This document shows, piece after piece, positions 42,740 through 51,201 of a stretch of 64,000 nucleotides of DNA. The position numbers and the translations under genes were made by a program. Below the pieces are notes generated by a model. That model made no database searches and had not been told where the DNA came from. It was given only the letters and a program-made list of their open reading frames with translations. Positions within the stretch are counted from its first letter, which is position 1; each line of letters starts with the position of its first letter. The stretch covers positions 11,546-75,545 of the forward strand of contig LS999832.1 in NCBI GenBank assembly GCA_900537185.1, in the 5' to 3' direction. This stretch comes from Cytophagales bacterium Alg240-R148. GTDB lineage: Bacteria; Bacteroidota; Bacteroidia; Cytophagales; Cyclobacteriaceae.

Positions 42740-43321
42740 ATGGTTATAAACGAGCTTACCGAACAAGAACTCCTAGAGATGTTGCGCCAGCAGCAAGGCC
42801 ATGTTGCATTCAAAGCACTCTACAATCGATTTTGGGAGCAAATGTTTCGGCTGGCTTTGAAAAAATGTAAAAATGAACTGGCAGCAGAAGAAATTGTTCA
42901 GGAAGTATTTATTAGTTTATGGGAAAGGCGAAAGGTAGTTGAGATTGCAAATATACGGTCTTGGTTGCTGAATGCAGTTAAGTACAAAGTTATCAATTAC
43001 TTTAAGTCCCAAATCATACATGAAAAATATTTGCTTTACTTGAAGCACAATTATTCCGATAAAACATTTTCTACGGAGCAATTGGCTGTCATGAACGATT
43101 TGAAAAAAGCCATAGACAAAGGCATTGCCATGATGCCTGCTAAAACCCAAAGGGTGTTTACCTTGAGTAGACAGGAGCAGCTTTCCACTAAAGAAATTGC
43201 AGCCAAACTTGGAATCACAGAGAAAGCTGTGGAATACCATATAACCCAGTCCTTGCGCCATATGAGGCTTTACTTAAAAGATTATATGATTGCTGCGGCC
43301 TTAGCAGTAAATATTTTATAA
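42740..43321 (+). CDS. ECF RNA polymerase sigma factor of the FecI type
   Basis: The 193-residue protein (start at 42740, since the upstream TTG at 42719 is unlikely) has sigma region 2 (AFKALYNRFWEQMFRLALKK, EEIVQEVFISLWERR) and region 4 (PAKTQRVFTLSRQEQLSTKE, IAAKLGITEKAVEYHI). It would direct transcription of the following SusC/SusD genes when freed from its FecR anti-sigma partner. Confidence 0.9.
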   Translation: MVINELTEQELLEMLRQQQGHVAFKALYNRFWEQMFRLALKKCKNELAAEEIVQEVFISLWERRKVVEIANIRSWLLNAVKYKVINYFKSQIIHEKYLLYLKHNYSDKTFSTEQLAVMNDLKKAIDKGIAMMPAKTQRVFTLSRQEQLSTKEIAAKLGITEKAVEYHITQSLRHMRLYLKDYMIAAALAVNIL

Positions 43322-43379
43322 TTTTTTTTTAGGGGAAGCGTGCCCAAGGTTTACTTATAAAAAAACCAAAAGCACAAAA

Positions 43380-44399
43380 ATGAGTCAAGACGGATTTTAT
43401 AGCCTACTAAAAAAATACCAAAAGGGCAGATGTTCCGCAGAAGAACAAAAAATAGTGGAGCAATGGTACGAACAGCTGGGAGAACAAGAACCAATTGAAA
43501 CCATTGATCCAGAAAAAATTCAATTGATAGAGCGCCGCATTTGGAATCAAATTGAGTTAAAAACCACCACCAAACAGAACAACAAACGACTACTATGGCC
43601 ACGGTGGACGGCCGCCACCGCCGCAACAATTGGTTTGCTGCTGGTTCTGATTTGGGGCTTGAACCGAAGTGCCCAACCGGAAGCGCATTACTTTTCGTCT
43701 GAAAATGTGAGCAGCATAGAACAGTATGTTAACGATGGAACGAAGTTAAAAGAAATTAATTTACCCGATGGTTCTTTGGTGCAGTTGTATCCTGGAGCAA
43801 AAGTATCTGTTCCATCTAGTTTTCAGGGCAATAAACGGGAGGTGTTTTTAATTGGTACCGCTTTTTTTGATGTGCATAAAAATAAAAACAAACCATTTTT
43901 TGTATACAGTGATGCCTTGGTGACAGAGGTAGTAGGAACGAGTTTCACAGTAAAAGCGGACAAGGGATTAAACGAAGTGGAAGTAGCAACCGGAAAGGTA
44001 TATGTATCCAAAACTTTAAGCAAAAAAGTGCTAAGCAAAGGCAATCTTCCTGAAAATGAGAAAATAATGTTGACCCCCAATCAAAAAGTGGTTCTTGAAA
44101 ATTCAGGACAACTAAAGGCTGGAATTGTGCAGGAACCAAAAGTACTGGCCAACCAATCTTTTCCAACATCTGATTTCAACTACCAGGCCATTGGGTTGGC
44201 CGATATTTTCCAAGATTTGGAATTGCATTATGGAATAAAAATTGAAATAGGCGCGAATTTAATGGCGTGTTCTTTTACAGGTGACCTCAACCAGCAGGAC
44301 TTATTCAGTCAACTATCTCTTATATGCGAAACGATGGGGTTAACCTATCAAAAACAAGGAATTAAAATAATCGTTTCCGGACCAGGATGTGATAATTAA
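43380..44399 (+). CDS. FecR-family anti-sigma factor
   Basis: The 339-residue protein has a cytoplasmic N-terminal part with Trp and Glu-rich helices, one membrane helix around residues 75-95 (TAATAATIGLLLVLIWGLN) and a periplasmic FecR domain (INLPDGSLVQLYPGAKVSVP, FLIGTAFFDVHKNKNKPF). The C-terminal part (about 260-339: IFQDLELHYGIKIEIG) resembles the STN domain, which would contact the TonB receptor. It passes a signal from the occupied SusC protein to the sigma factor before it. Confidence 0.9.
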   Translation: MSQDGFYSLLKKYQKGRCSAEEQKIVEQWYEQLGEQEPIETIDPEKIQLIERRIWNQIELKTTTKQNNKRLLWPRWTAATAATIGLLLVLIWGLNRSAQPEAHYFSSENVSSIEQYVNDGTKLKEINLPDGSLVQLYPGAKVSVPSSFQGNKREVFLIGTAFFDVHKNKNKPFFVYSDALVTEVVGTSFTVKADKGLNEVEVATGKVYVSKTLSKKVLSKGNLPENEKIMLTPNQKVVLENSGQLKAGIVQEPKVLANQSFPTSDFNYQAIGLADIFQDLELHYGIKIEIGANLMACSFTGDLNQQDLFSQLSLICETMGLTYQKQGIKIIVSGPGCDN

Positions 44400-44478
44400 T
44401 GTACAACTATAAAACCAATATTATGAAAGAACTCTACCACATACCATAGTTGAAAGTTACGCCCATCTAAAACACAAA

Positions 44479-44523
44479 AACCGGCAATGTTGCAGCATCA
44501 CCGGTCTCGCTCCCCGAAGGGGA
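44479..44523 (+). promoter_or_regulatory. Hairpin leader before the SusC gene
   Basis: The 168 bases between FecR and SusC carry two hairpins: ACCGG (44480-44484) with CCGGT (44501-44505), and CCCC (44512-44515) with GGGG (44519-44522). The stretch has a higher GC content than its surroundings. Similar short hairpins precede other SusC genes and could act as a leader, a stability element or a pause. Confidence 0.45.
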
Positions 44524-44567
44524 AAGTGTTTTAAAATTCTCTTTACAAGAACAAAACTTTCAAATAT

Positions 44568-47500
44568 ATGAAAAAATATCGATTTGTTGCGCTAATAGCA
44601 ATAGCAATGAAACTAACCTTTATACAAATGATACTAGCCGTTACTTTTGGTTGTGCAGTTTATGCACACAACCTCGGTGCGCAAAATTTGGATACGCCAA
44701 TATCATTGAGAAGCCATGGAGAAAACTTAAGTCAGGTTTTAAATAGAATAGAGACGCTCACGGATGTGAAATTTGTTTACAGCCCAGATGTAGTGCCTGT
44801 AGAAGAACGGGTACATTTGAAAATCAAAAACTCTACTTTAGGAGCCGTATTGGAGGAACTTCTAGAACCACATAGCATTGATTTTAAAGTAAGCAGTGGA
44901 AGAATTATTTTGTATGAAAAACTGCCAAAAGAATTGGCGCATGCGCCGCTTACATTGCCGGTTTTAGAAATGCCAGATAGGGTAGTAACTGGAACCATTA
45001 CCGGACCGGATGGAATGGGCATTCCAGGGGCCAATATATTAATTAAGGGAACGGTTATTGGAACAGTTTCTGATGCAGATGGGGCTTTCACCCTGAATGT
45101 TCCAAGTGCCCATGAACAAGGCATTTTGAGCATTTCCTTTTTAGGGTACAAAACCCAAGAAGTAACATTAGGCAGCGTTTCCAACTTTTCTATTGTACTC
45201 GAAGAAGATGTTACTTCCCTCGAAGAAATTGTTGTAGTCGGGTATGGAACACAAAAGAAAAAAGAAGTTACAGGAGCAATTGCTACTGTAGATGGGGCTG
45301 AATTAATAGAGAAACCTATGTCCGATGCGCGGCTTGCGCTTCAAGGAGTGGCACCGGGGTTAACCATTGTAGATAGAGGCGGTGTGCCTGGTAGCGAAGA
45401 TCTCAGCATGCGCATCCGGGGTATTGCCTCGTTGGGAGCAGGGAGCGATCCTCTGGTACTAATAGACGGTGTACAGGCAAGTTTGTCTCAAGTAAACCCC
45501 AACGACATTGAAGATATTTCTGTTTTGAAAGATGCCGCCTCGTCGGCCATTTATGGTGCGAGGGCATCCAATGGCGTAATCCTTATTACAACAAAACGTG
45601 GAGCAGACAACAAACTTTCCCTCGGGTACCACGGATATGCTGGTTATCAAAAGGCAGCTACCTTACCCGAATTGGTTTCAGCTAAAGATTATTTGACTTT
45701 GGTCAATGAGGCTTTGGTTAACGCTGGCGGGCAACCAAAATATTCGGACGACTACATTGCCAACACGGTGAATGGAACAGATCCAATACAATATCCTTAT
45801 GTGAATTTATTTGAAGAATTATTCGATAAGGGTTTTGTTCAAAACCATTCCTTGAGCATGACTGGAGGAAATGAAACAATAAAAACCATGTTATCATTGA
45901 ATTACCTAGACCAAGAAGGGTTGTTGCCCAACACCAATACCAAAAAAATTGGACTTAGGTTAAACAATGACTACCGCATCAGCCCAAAAGTGGCAATTAG
46001 AAGCAATGTATACTTCAGCAACCGAGTTTCAGAAAGTCCGAACAGAATGTGGGAGGCCATAAGCGCCATGGTGGGTACTTCGCCTGCTACAGTGATGCGT
46101 TATCCCAACGGAGCTTACGGATTGAACAAAGACAACAATAGCGCCCTAGCTGGGTTGGAAGTTGGTGGTATGAATACCAATACAAGGGAAGAAATGAGTA
46201 TCAACCTGGGCTTGGATTACGAAATTATTTCCAATTTAATGCTGAAGGCGGACTATTCTTATATTCGGAAAAATTTTAGAAATAAGTCGTTTAAGGCTGC
46301 TTTTGATTTTATTGACCCTGCAGATGCTTCCAATATTGTGTATGCATGGAACCCAAATAAATTGGATGAAGGTCGATGGGAAGAAGGACAATGGAATTTT
46401 ACAACTTCCTTGGGGTATGGTGTGGACAAGAACGAACACCATATAAAAGTATTGGCCGGATTTGATGTGCTTGAAAATACGGCCTACAGCTTAAATGCCA
46501 GCAGGCAAAATATTTACAACCAGACTACACCAGAATTGAATCTAGGGGATGTGCAGTCCAAAGACAACGCTGGGTATACGCAAGATTGGGCGCTAATGTC
46601 CTTTTTTGGTAGGGCCAATTACAATTACAAGGGCCGGTACATGTTAGAAGCCAACTTTCGGTACGATGGGTCTTCCAGGTTTGCAGAAGGCAATAAATGG
46701 GGGGTGTTCCCTTCTTTTTCGGCTGGATGGGTAGCTAGTGATGAAAACTTTATGTCAGAAATTGGTTTTTTAGATGATCTTAAGTTTAGAGCCTCCTGGG
46801 GCCAGCTTGGGAATCAAAACATAGGCCTTTACAGTTTTTCTTCTACCATTTATCCTTCTTACTCCTATAGTTTTAACAACAACCAAGTAGATGGGTATTC
46901 TCAGCGCAACTATGCCAACCAGGATATTTCTTGGGAAACCTCGGAAATGACCAATTTTGGAGTAGACCTGGCTTTTTTTAAAGGCAAATTGTCGGCCAAT
47001 TTTGACTATTTCATCAAAGATACCAAAGACATGTTAATGGTGTTGCCTATTTCTTATTTGGTTGGTTTGGATCCTTCTGAAATAAACAGGGGTTCTATGA
47101 GAAATAAAGGATGGGAAGCTGCTCTGAACTACCGAAGTTCCATAGGGCAATTCAATTATAGCGTTGGTTTGAATATGGCCGATGTTCAAAACGAATTAAC
47201 AGATTTTGGAGGCAAAGAACCTGCTATCCAGGGATGGAACATCAACAAAGTTGGGGAAGCGGTAAATTCATTTTACGGATATAAATCAGCTGGTTTGTTT
47301 CAAACAGAAGAAGAGATTCTGAAACATGCCACCCAACCCAACCATGCACAGCTTAAACCAGGGGATATTAAATTAACGGATATCAATGAAGATGGCGTGG
47401 TTGACGATGCAGATAGGACTGTTATTGGAAGTGCGCTGCCGCGGTATACGTACGGAATAAATTTATCGGCTAGTTTTAAGAACTTCGATTTTTCGGCTTT

Positions 47501-47912
47501 CTTTCAAGGGGTATTAAAAGCAGAAAATTATTTTTATGGTGCACCCAATGAAGGGCCGGCATTTGAGATTTTCACCACCACAAGAGTGCTGGATCGGTGG
47601 ACCCCAGAAAACAAAGGGGCGTCGTTTCCTAGGTTAGAAGCTGCGTCCAACAAAAACAACTATTTATACAGTGACTTCTGGATACGGGACGCCTCTTATT
47701 TAAGATTGAAGAACATTCAATTGGGGTACACATTGCCAGAAACCATGATGGCCAAAGCTGGGATCCAATCTTTGCGGTTGTATTTGGGCGCTACCAATGT
47801 TTTTACAATTACAGATGTGGAGTCTGGGTTAGATCCGGAAACCTATGATGGGCGACCGAGTTATTACCCACCAGTAGCTACTTATTCATTTGGAATTCAG
47901 GCAAATTTTTAA
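44568..47912 (+). CDS. SusC/RagA-type TonB-linked outer-membrane protein with STN domain
   Basis: The 1114-residue protein has a signal (to about residue 38), an STN domain (about 45-125: LSQVLNRIETLTDVKFVYSP), a carboxypeptidase-regulatory-like domain (about 140-215: GTITGPDGMGIPGANILIKG), the plug with the SusC-type LEEIVVVGYGTQKKKEVTGA, and a beta barrel ending in SFGIQANF. The STN domain marks it as coupled to a FecR anti-sigma factor, consistent with the genes before it. It imports oligosaccharides with its SusD lid, encoded 13 bases downstream. Confidence 0.95.
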   Translation: MKKYRFVALIAIAMKLTFIQMILAVTFGCAVYAHNLGAQNLDTPISLRSHGENLSQVLNRIETLTDVKFVYSPDVVPVEERVHLKIKNSTLGAVLEELLEPHSIDFKVSSGRIILYEKLPKELAHAPLTLPVLEMPDRVVTGTITGPDGMGIPGANILIKGTVIGTVSDADGAFTLNVPSAHEQGILSISFLGYKTQEVTLGSVSNFSIVLEEDVTSLEEIVVVGYGTQKKKEVTGAIATVDGAELIEKPMSDARLALQGVAPGLTIVDRGGVPGSEDLSMRIRGIASLGAGSDPLVLIDGVQASLSQVNPNDIEDISVLKDAASSAIYGARASNGVILITTKRGADNKLSLGYHGYAGYQKAATLPELVSAKDYLTLVNEALVNAGGQPKYSDDYIANTVNGTDPIQYPYVNLFEELFDKGFVQNHSLSMTGGNETIKTMLSLNYLDQEGLLPNTNTKKIGLRLNNDYRISPKVAIRSNVYFSNRVSESPNRMWEAISAMVGTSPATVMRYPNGAYGLNKDNNSALAGLEVGGMNTNTREEMSINLGLDYEIISNLMLKADYSYIRKNFRNKSFKAAFDFIDPADASNIVYAWNPNKLDEGRWEEGQWNFTTSLGYGVDKNEHHIKVLAGFDVLENTAYSLNASRQNIYNQTTPELNLGDVQSKDNAGYTQDWALMSFFGRANYNYKGRYMLEANFRYDGSSRFAEGNKWGVFPSFSAGWVASDENFMSEIGFLDDLKFRASWGQLGNQNIGLYSFSSTIYPSYSYSFNNNQVDGYSQRNYANQDISWETSEMTNFGVDLAFFKGKLSANFDYFIKDTKDMLMVLPISYLVGLDPSEINRGSMRNKGWEAALNYRSSIGQFNYSVGLNMADVQNELTDFGGKEPAIQGWNINKVGEAVNSFYGYKSAGLFQTEEEILKHATQPNHAQLKPGDIKLTDINEDGVVDDADRTVIGSALPRYTYGINLSASFKNFDFSAFFQGVLKAENYFYGAPNEGPAFEIFTTTRVLDRWTPENKGASFPRLEAASNKNNYLYSDFWIRDASYLRLKNIQLGYTLPETMMAKAGIQSLRLYLGATNVFTITDVESGLDPETYDGRPSYYPPVATYSFGIQANF

Positions 47913-47925
47913 CCATTAAAAGGAA

Positions 47926-49584
47926 ATGAAGATGAAAAACATATTAATATTAGCACTGTTTTTAATGGTTATCTCAACCAGTTGTGAAGACTTTTTAAAC
48001 AGAAAACCGACCGACCGGCTGTCTACTGAATCTTTTTTTAAGAATAAAAAAGACTTAGAAGTTGCCCTAAATGCAGTGTACCACGAAATAGGGTTTAACT
48101 CCTGGAATAGAGATTACGGTAAAGGTACCGACATGTTGCGCATTGAAGCACTGACAGACAATGCATTGGACCACCATTCTTGGAACGCCGGATACCGATT
48201 GGCCGATGGAACCGCATCCACTGATGACGGTTATTCCACTTACCGCTGGAAACAAAGGTACCAGGGCATCCAAAGGGTCAACAGAATTTTTGAGTCTGTG
48301 GAGGGAATAACAGACATCGATCCTGCTTATAAAAAAAGGTTGCTGGCGGAAGCTGCTTTTTTAAGGGCCTATTTTTATTTTGACTTGGTTTATTTATTTG
48401 GAGATGTTCCTTTTCTAACCACCAGTATCAAACCTGAGGATGTAGAACCTATTGGAGACCAAGCAGCAGAACTTGCAAAGCGCACGGATAAAACTGAAAT
48501 ACTGGGTGCCTTGCTAACAGACTTACAGGCAATAGAGGATGCTTTGCCCATCCAGTATGAGGACCAAAATAAAGGGCGTGTAACAAGAGGAGCAGCTTAC
48601 TTTTTGAAGTCCAAGATCTATTTGTACCAGAAAAAATACGATGCCGCAGCAAAGGCTGCAAAAGATGTAATGGATTTAAATACATATGCACTATACCCAG
48701 CATATAAAAATTTGTTCACTTACGAAGGAATTGGAAACCAGGAAGTGATTTTTGACATTCAGGTGGTCCAAGACGTTGATTTAGGAGAGTTTTATACTCA
48801 AAATTTTGGGCCGAATTCAGTGGGCGGATGGAGTAGCTCTTGTCCACTACAATCGCTAGTCGATGCTTACGAATGTACCGATGGACTCTCCATAAATGAT
48901 TCTCCGTTGTTTGATCCGAATAATCCTTATGCAAATAGAGACCCAAGATTGGCGTATTCTATTTTGTTTCCTGGAACTGAATGGCGCGGTGGGGTTTACA
49001 ATTCAATACCGGGGGCAAGTTATCCTGGTGGTGTTATTGTTCCTGGAGATGATTTGACCGATGGCACAGCTGGAGATTGGAATAAGACAGCTACTGGTTA
49101 TAATTGGTTAAAATACATGTCCAATAAAGACGTAGACGAGTCCAATTATTGGGATGGGGGCGTACATTTTATTTTGATGCGGTATGCAGAAGTTTTACTT
49201 ACGTATGCTGAAGCAAAAATTGAAGCCAACCAAATTGATCCAACAGTACTTGATGCAATTAATGAGGTGCGAAGCCGAGGAGATGTAGGCATGCCAGCAA
49301 TTCCAATTGGTTTGTCTCAAGATGAACTAAGAGAGGTAGTTAGAAATGAAAGAAGGGTAGAGTTTGCTTTTGAAGGGATACGATTATTCGATATTAGAAG
49401 GTGGGAAATAGCAGAACATGTGATGCCGGGAGTGCCCAAAGGGCTTACCTACCAAGATGGAGGAGGAAATGCCGTTACATTTGAATGGTCAGAAAGAATT
49501 TTTAACGCCAACAAACACTATTGGTGGCCCATTCCACAATCTGAGATTGATGTAACTAAAATTGATCAAAACCCTAACTGGTAA
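47926..49584 (+). CDS. SusD/RagB-type glycan-binding lipoprotein
   Basis: The 552-residue protein has a lipoprotein signal ending in STSCEDFLNRKPTD and the all-helical SusD fold with TPR-like repeats, including AEAAFLRAYFYFDLVYLFGD, GAAYFLKSKIYLYQKKYDAA, and the closing RNERRVEFAFEGIRLFDIRR, HYWWPIPQSEID. It is the surface partner of the SusC protein. An 11-bp perfect hairpin separates it from the next gene, which may lower expression of the enzymes behind it. Confidence 0.95.
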   Translation: MKMKNILILALFLMVISTSCEDFLNRKPTDRLSTESFFKNKKDLEVALNAVYHEIGFNSWNRDYGKGTDMLRIEALTDNALDHHSWNAGYRLADGTASTDDGYSTYRWKQRYQGIQRVNRIFESVEGITDIDPAYKKRLLAEAAFLRAYFYFDLVYLFGDVPFLTTSIKPEDVEPIGDQAAELAKRTDKTEILGALLTDLQAIEDALPIQYEDQNKGRVTRGAAYFLKSKIYLYQKKYDAAAKAAKDVMDLNTYALYPAYKNLFTYEGIGNQEVIFDIQVVQDVDLGEFYTQNFGPNSVGGWSSSCPLQSLVDAYECTDGLSINDSPLFDPNNPYANRDPRLAYSILFPGTEWRGGVYNSIPGASYPGGVIVPGDDLTDGTAGDWNKTATGYNWLKYMSNKDVDESNYWDGGVHFILMRYAEVLLTYAEAKIEANQIDPTVLDAINEVRSRGDVGMPAIPIGLSQDELREVVRNERRVEFAFEGIRLFDIRRWEIAEHVMPGVPKGLTYQDGGGNAVTFEWSERIFNANKHYWWPIPQSEIDVTKIDQNPNW

Positions 49585-49603
49585 TTGATATAGGTTCAAA
49601 AAT

Positions 49604-49629
49604 GGAAAAGGCAGTTAGCTGCCTTTTCC
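49604..49629 (+). terminator. Perfect hairpin between the SusD gene and the hydrolase genes
   Basis: GGAAAAGGCAG (49604-49614) and CTGCCTTTTCC (49619-49629) form a perfect 11-bp stem with a TTAG loop. The T run lies inside the stem and a weaker TAATTTAT follows, so it may be a leaky terminator or mRNA-processing point. Being inside the upstream frame extension, it supports the downstream start at 49653. Confidence 0.65.
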
Positions 49630-49652
49630 TAATTTATAGTAAAAATGCAAAT

Positions 49653-51101
49653 ATGGCCAAATTGAAACACCTACTACTATTGGTGCAAGTCTCCGCTTTT
49701 ATGCTGTCTTGCTCCGTAAAAAGCACACCAGATAACCAGGCTTCCTCTCCAGAATCAAGTCCTTTAATGGCGCTTCGGTCCAATAAAGAATGGCTTAACA
49801 ATGGTTTTAAATGGGCCCAGTACCAAGCAAAAGCGTATGTGCAAGACGAAGCACCAGTAGGCAAATGGTATGAAGCAGGGCTTCCGGGTAGGGGGTCCTT
49901 TTGTATGCGCGATGTATCCCATCAAATTGTGGGAGCCCATTTTTTAGGGTTGGACAACCATACGACCAATATGCTTCAGAAATTTGCAGCGAATATTTCC
50001 GAATCAAGAGATTGGTGCAGTTACTGGGAAATAACAAGAGACAACAGGCCAACACCCGTAGATTATACCTCAGATGATGATTTTTGGTACAATTTACCCG
50101 CCAATTTTGATGTAATGCGGGCGTGCTTTCAAATGTATGTACTTACTGGAGAGGAAGTCTATATCCAAGACCCAGTTTTCCAGAAGTTTTACGCCATAAC
50201 TGTAAATGAATACGTCCGACAATGGGACTCCAATGCAGATGGTTTATTGGATAGCCCGAGTGAAAAAGGCAGGAGAGGGTTGGGCTCCTATTATGAAGAT
50301 GCCAAAGAACGCATTTTTACTGGTGCAGATTTGGTTGCTGCACAATATGCCGGGTATACTGCAATGTCTAGTATTTTAGAGGCTTCCGGAAAAGATGGAA
50401 TAAAATGGACGCAAAAAGCAGACAGCCTGGCCAATCGATTTGATCAGGAATGGTGGGATAGGGAACAAAATGCGTATTACCCATACTTAAAAGAAAATGG
50501 TGAAATGGCAAGTGGCCAAGTTATTGGTATTCAGATTTTGTCCGCTTATTTCGGTTTGATAAAGGAAGAGGCTAGGCTTCAGAGCACCTTGGATCTTATT
50601 AATAAAGGAGGTATGAATGTGGAAGAAAACAGTTACCTGGCCGATGTGTATTACCAATACGAAAGAGATGCATTGGGAACCATGAATTTAAAAGCCAACT
50701 TGGACCCTTTTTTAAACCGAAAAACGTACCCGGAGGTTTCTTTTGCTGCGGTAGGGAATGTTTTAAACGGTCTGTTGGGTATTCGACCTAATGCACCTGA
50801 AAATATTTTGGAAATAAAACCGAGGTTGAGCTATGGGGTGGAAGAAGTAGAACTGAATAACCTCGCCGTTTGGAACGCCTTGTTGGATGTCTATTTTTAT
50901 AAAAACACCACGATCACCATTAAGGTGAAAAAAGGTAGTTTCAAGTGGCAACCTGTGTTCAAAACGGAGGTGGATTTTCTATGGGTGAATGGAGTAAAGA
51001 CACCAACTTTTAAACGGGTGAATATTCGAGGTAAAACGGAATCGTATGTAACGCTTTGGGTAAAACAAACTGAAAAATACACGGTTTCTATGCACCAATA
51101 A
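49653..51101 (+). CDS. (alpha/alpha)6-type glycoside hydrolase-like lipoprotein
   Basis: The start at 49653 gives 482 residues and a lipoprotein signal (FMLSCS). The body resembles six-hairpin hydrolases: CMRDVSHQIVGAHFLGLD near residue 85, SRDWCSYWEITRDN, DFWYNLPANFDVMRACFQ, and EEWWDREQ-like DQEWWDREQNAYYPYL. The family is not assigned; Asp and Glu residues in the RD, DFWYN and YED segments are candidates for catalysis. The C-terminal 90 residues look like a beta-sandwich (ITIKVKKGSFKWQPVF). In this locus it should cut the same glycan as GH97 and the sulfatase. Confidence 0.7.
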   Translation: MAKLKHLLLLVQVSAFMLSCSVKSTPDNQASSPESSPLMALRSNKEWLNNGFKWAQYQAKAYVQDEAPVGKWYEAGLPGRGSFCMRDVSHQIVGAHFLGLDNHTTNMLQKFAANISESRDWCSYWEITRDNRPTPVDYTSDDDFWYNLPANFDVMRACFQMYVLTGEEVYIQDPVFQKFYAITVNEYVRQWDSNADGLLDSPSEKGRRGLGSYYEDAKERIFTGADLVAAQYAGYTAMSSILEASGKDGIKWTQKADSLANRFDQEWWDREQNAYYPYLKENGEMASGQVIGIQILSAYFGLIKEEARLQSTLDLINKGGMNVEENSYLADVYYQYERDALGTMNLKANLDPFLNRKTYPEVSFAAVGNVLNGLLGIRPNAPENILEIKPRLSYGVEEVELNNLAVWNALLDVYFYKNTTITIKVKKGSFKWQPVFKTEVDFLWVNGVKTPTFKRVNIRGKTESYVTLWVKQTEKYTVSMHQ

Positions 51102-51201
51102 CCCTATAGAACAAGGCGATGTTCTGGTTGGGTTGAACAATGGACTTTTTAATTGTACAGTCAAAAATACAGCAAACGGACTATGTCCATAAATTAAAGC
51201 T

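Noticed and set aside
49602-49652. N-terminal extension of the (alpha/alpha)6 hydrolase
   Set aside because: It runs through a perfect hairpin and the lipoprotein signal begins at 49653.
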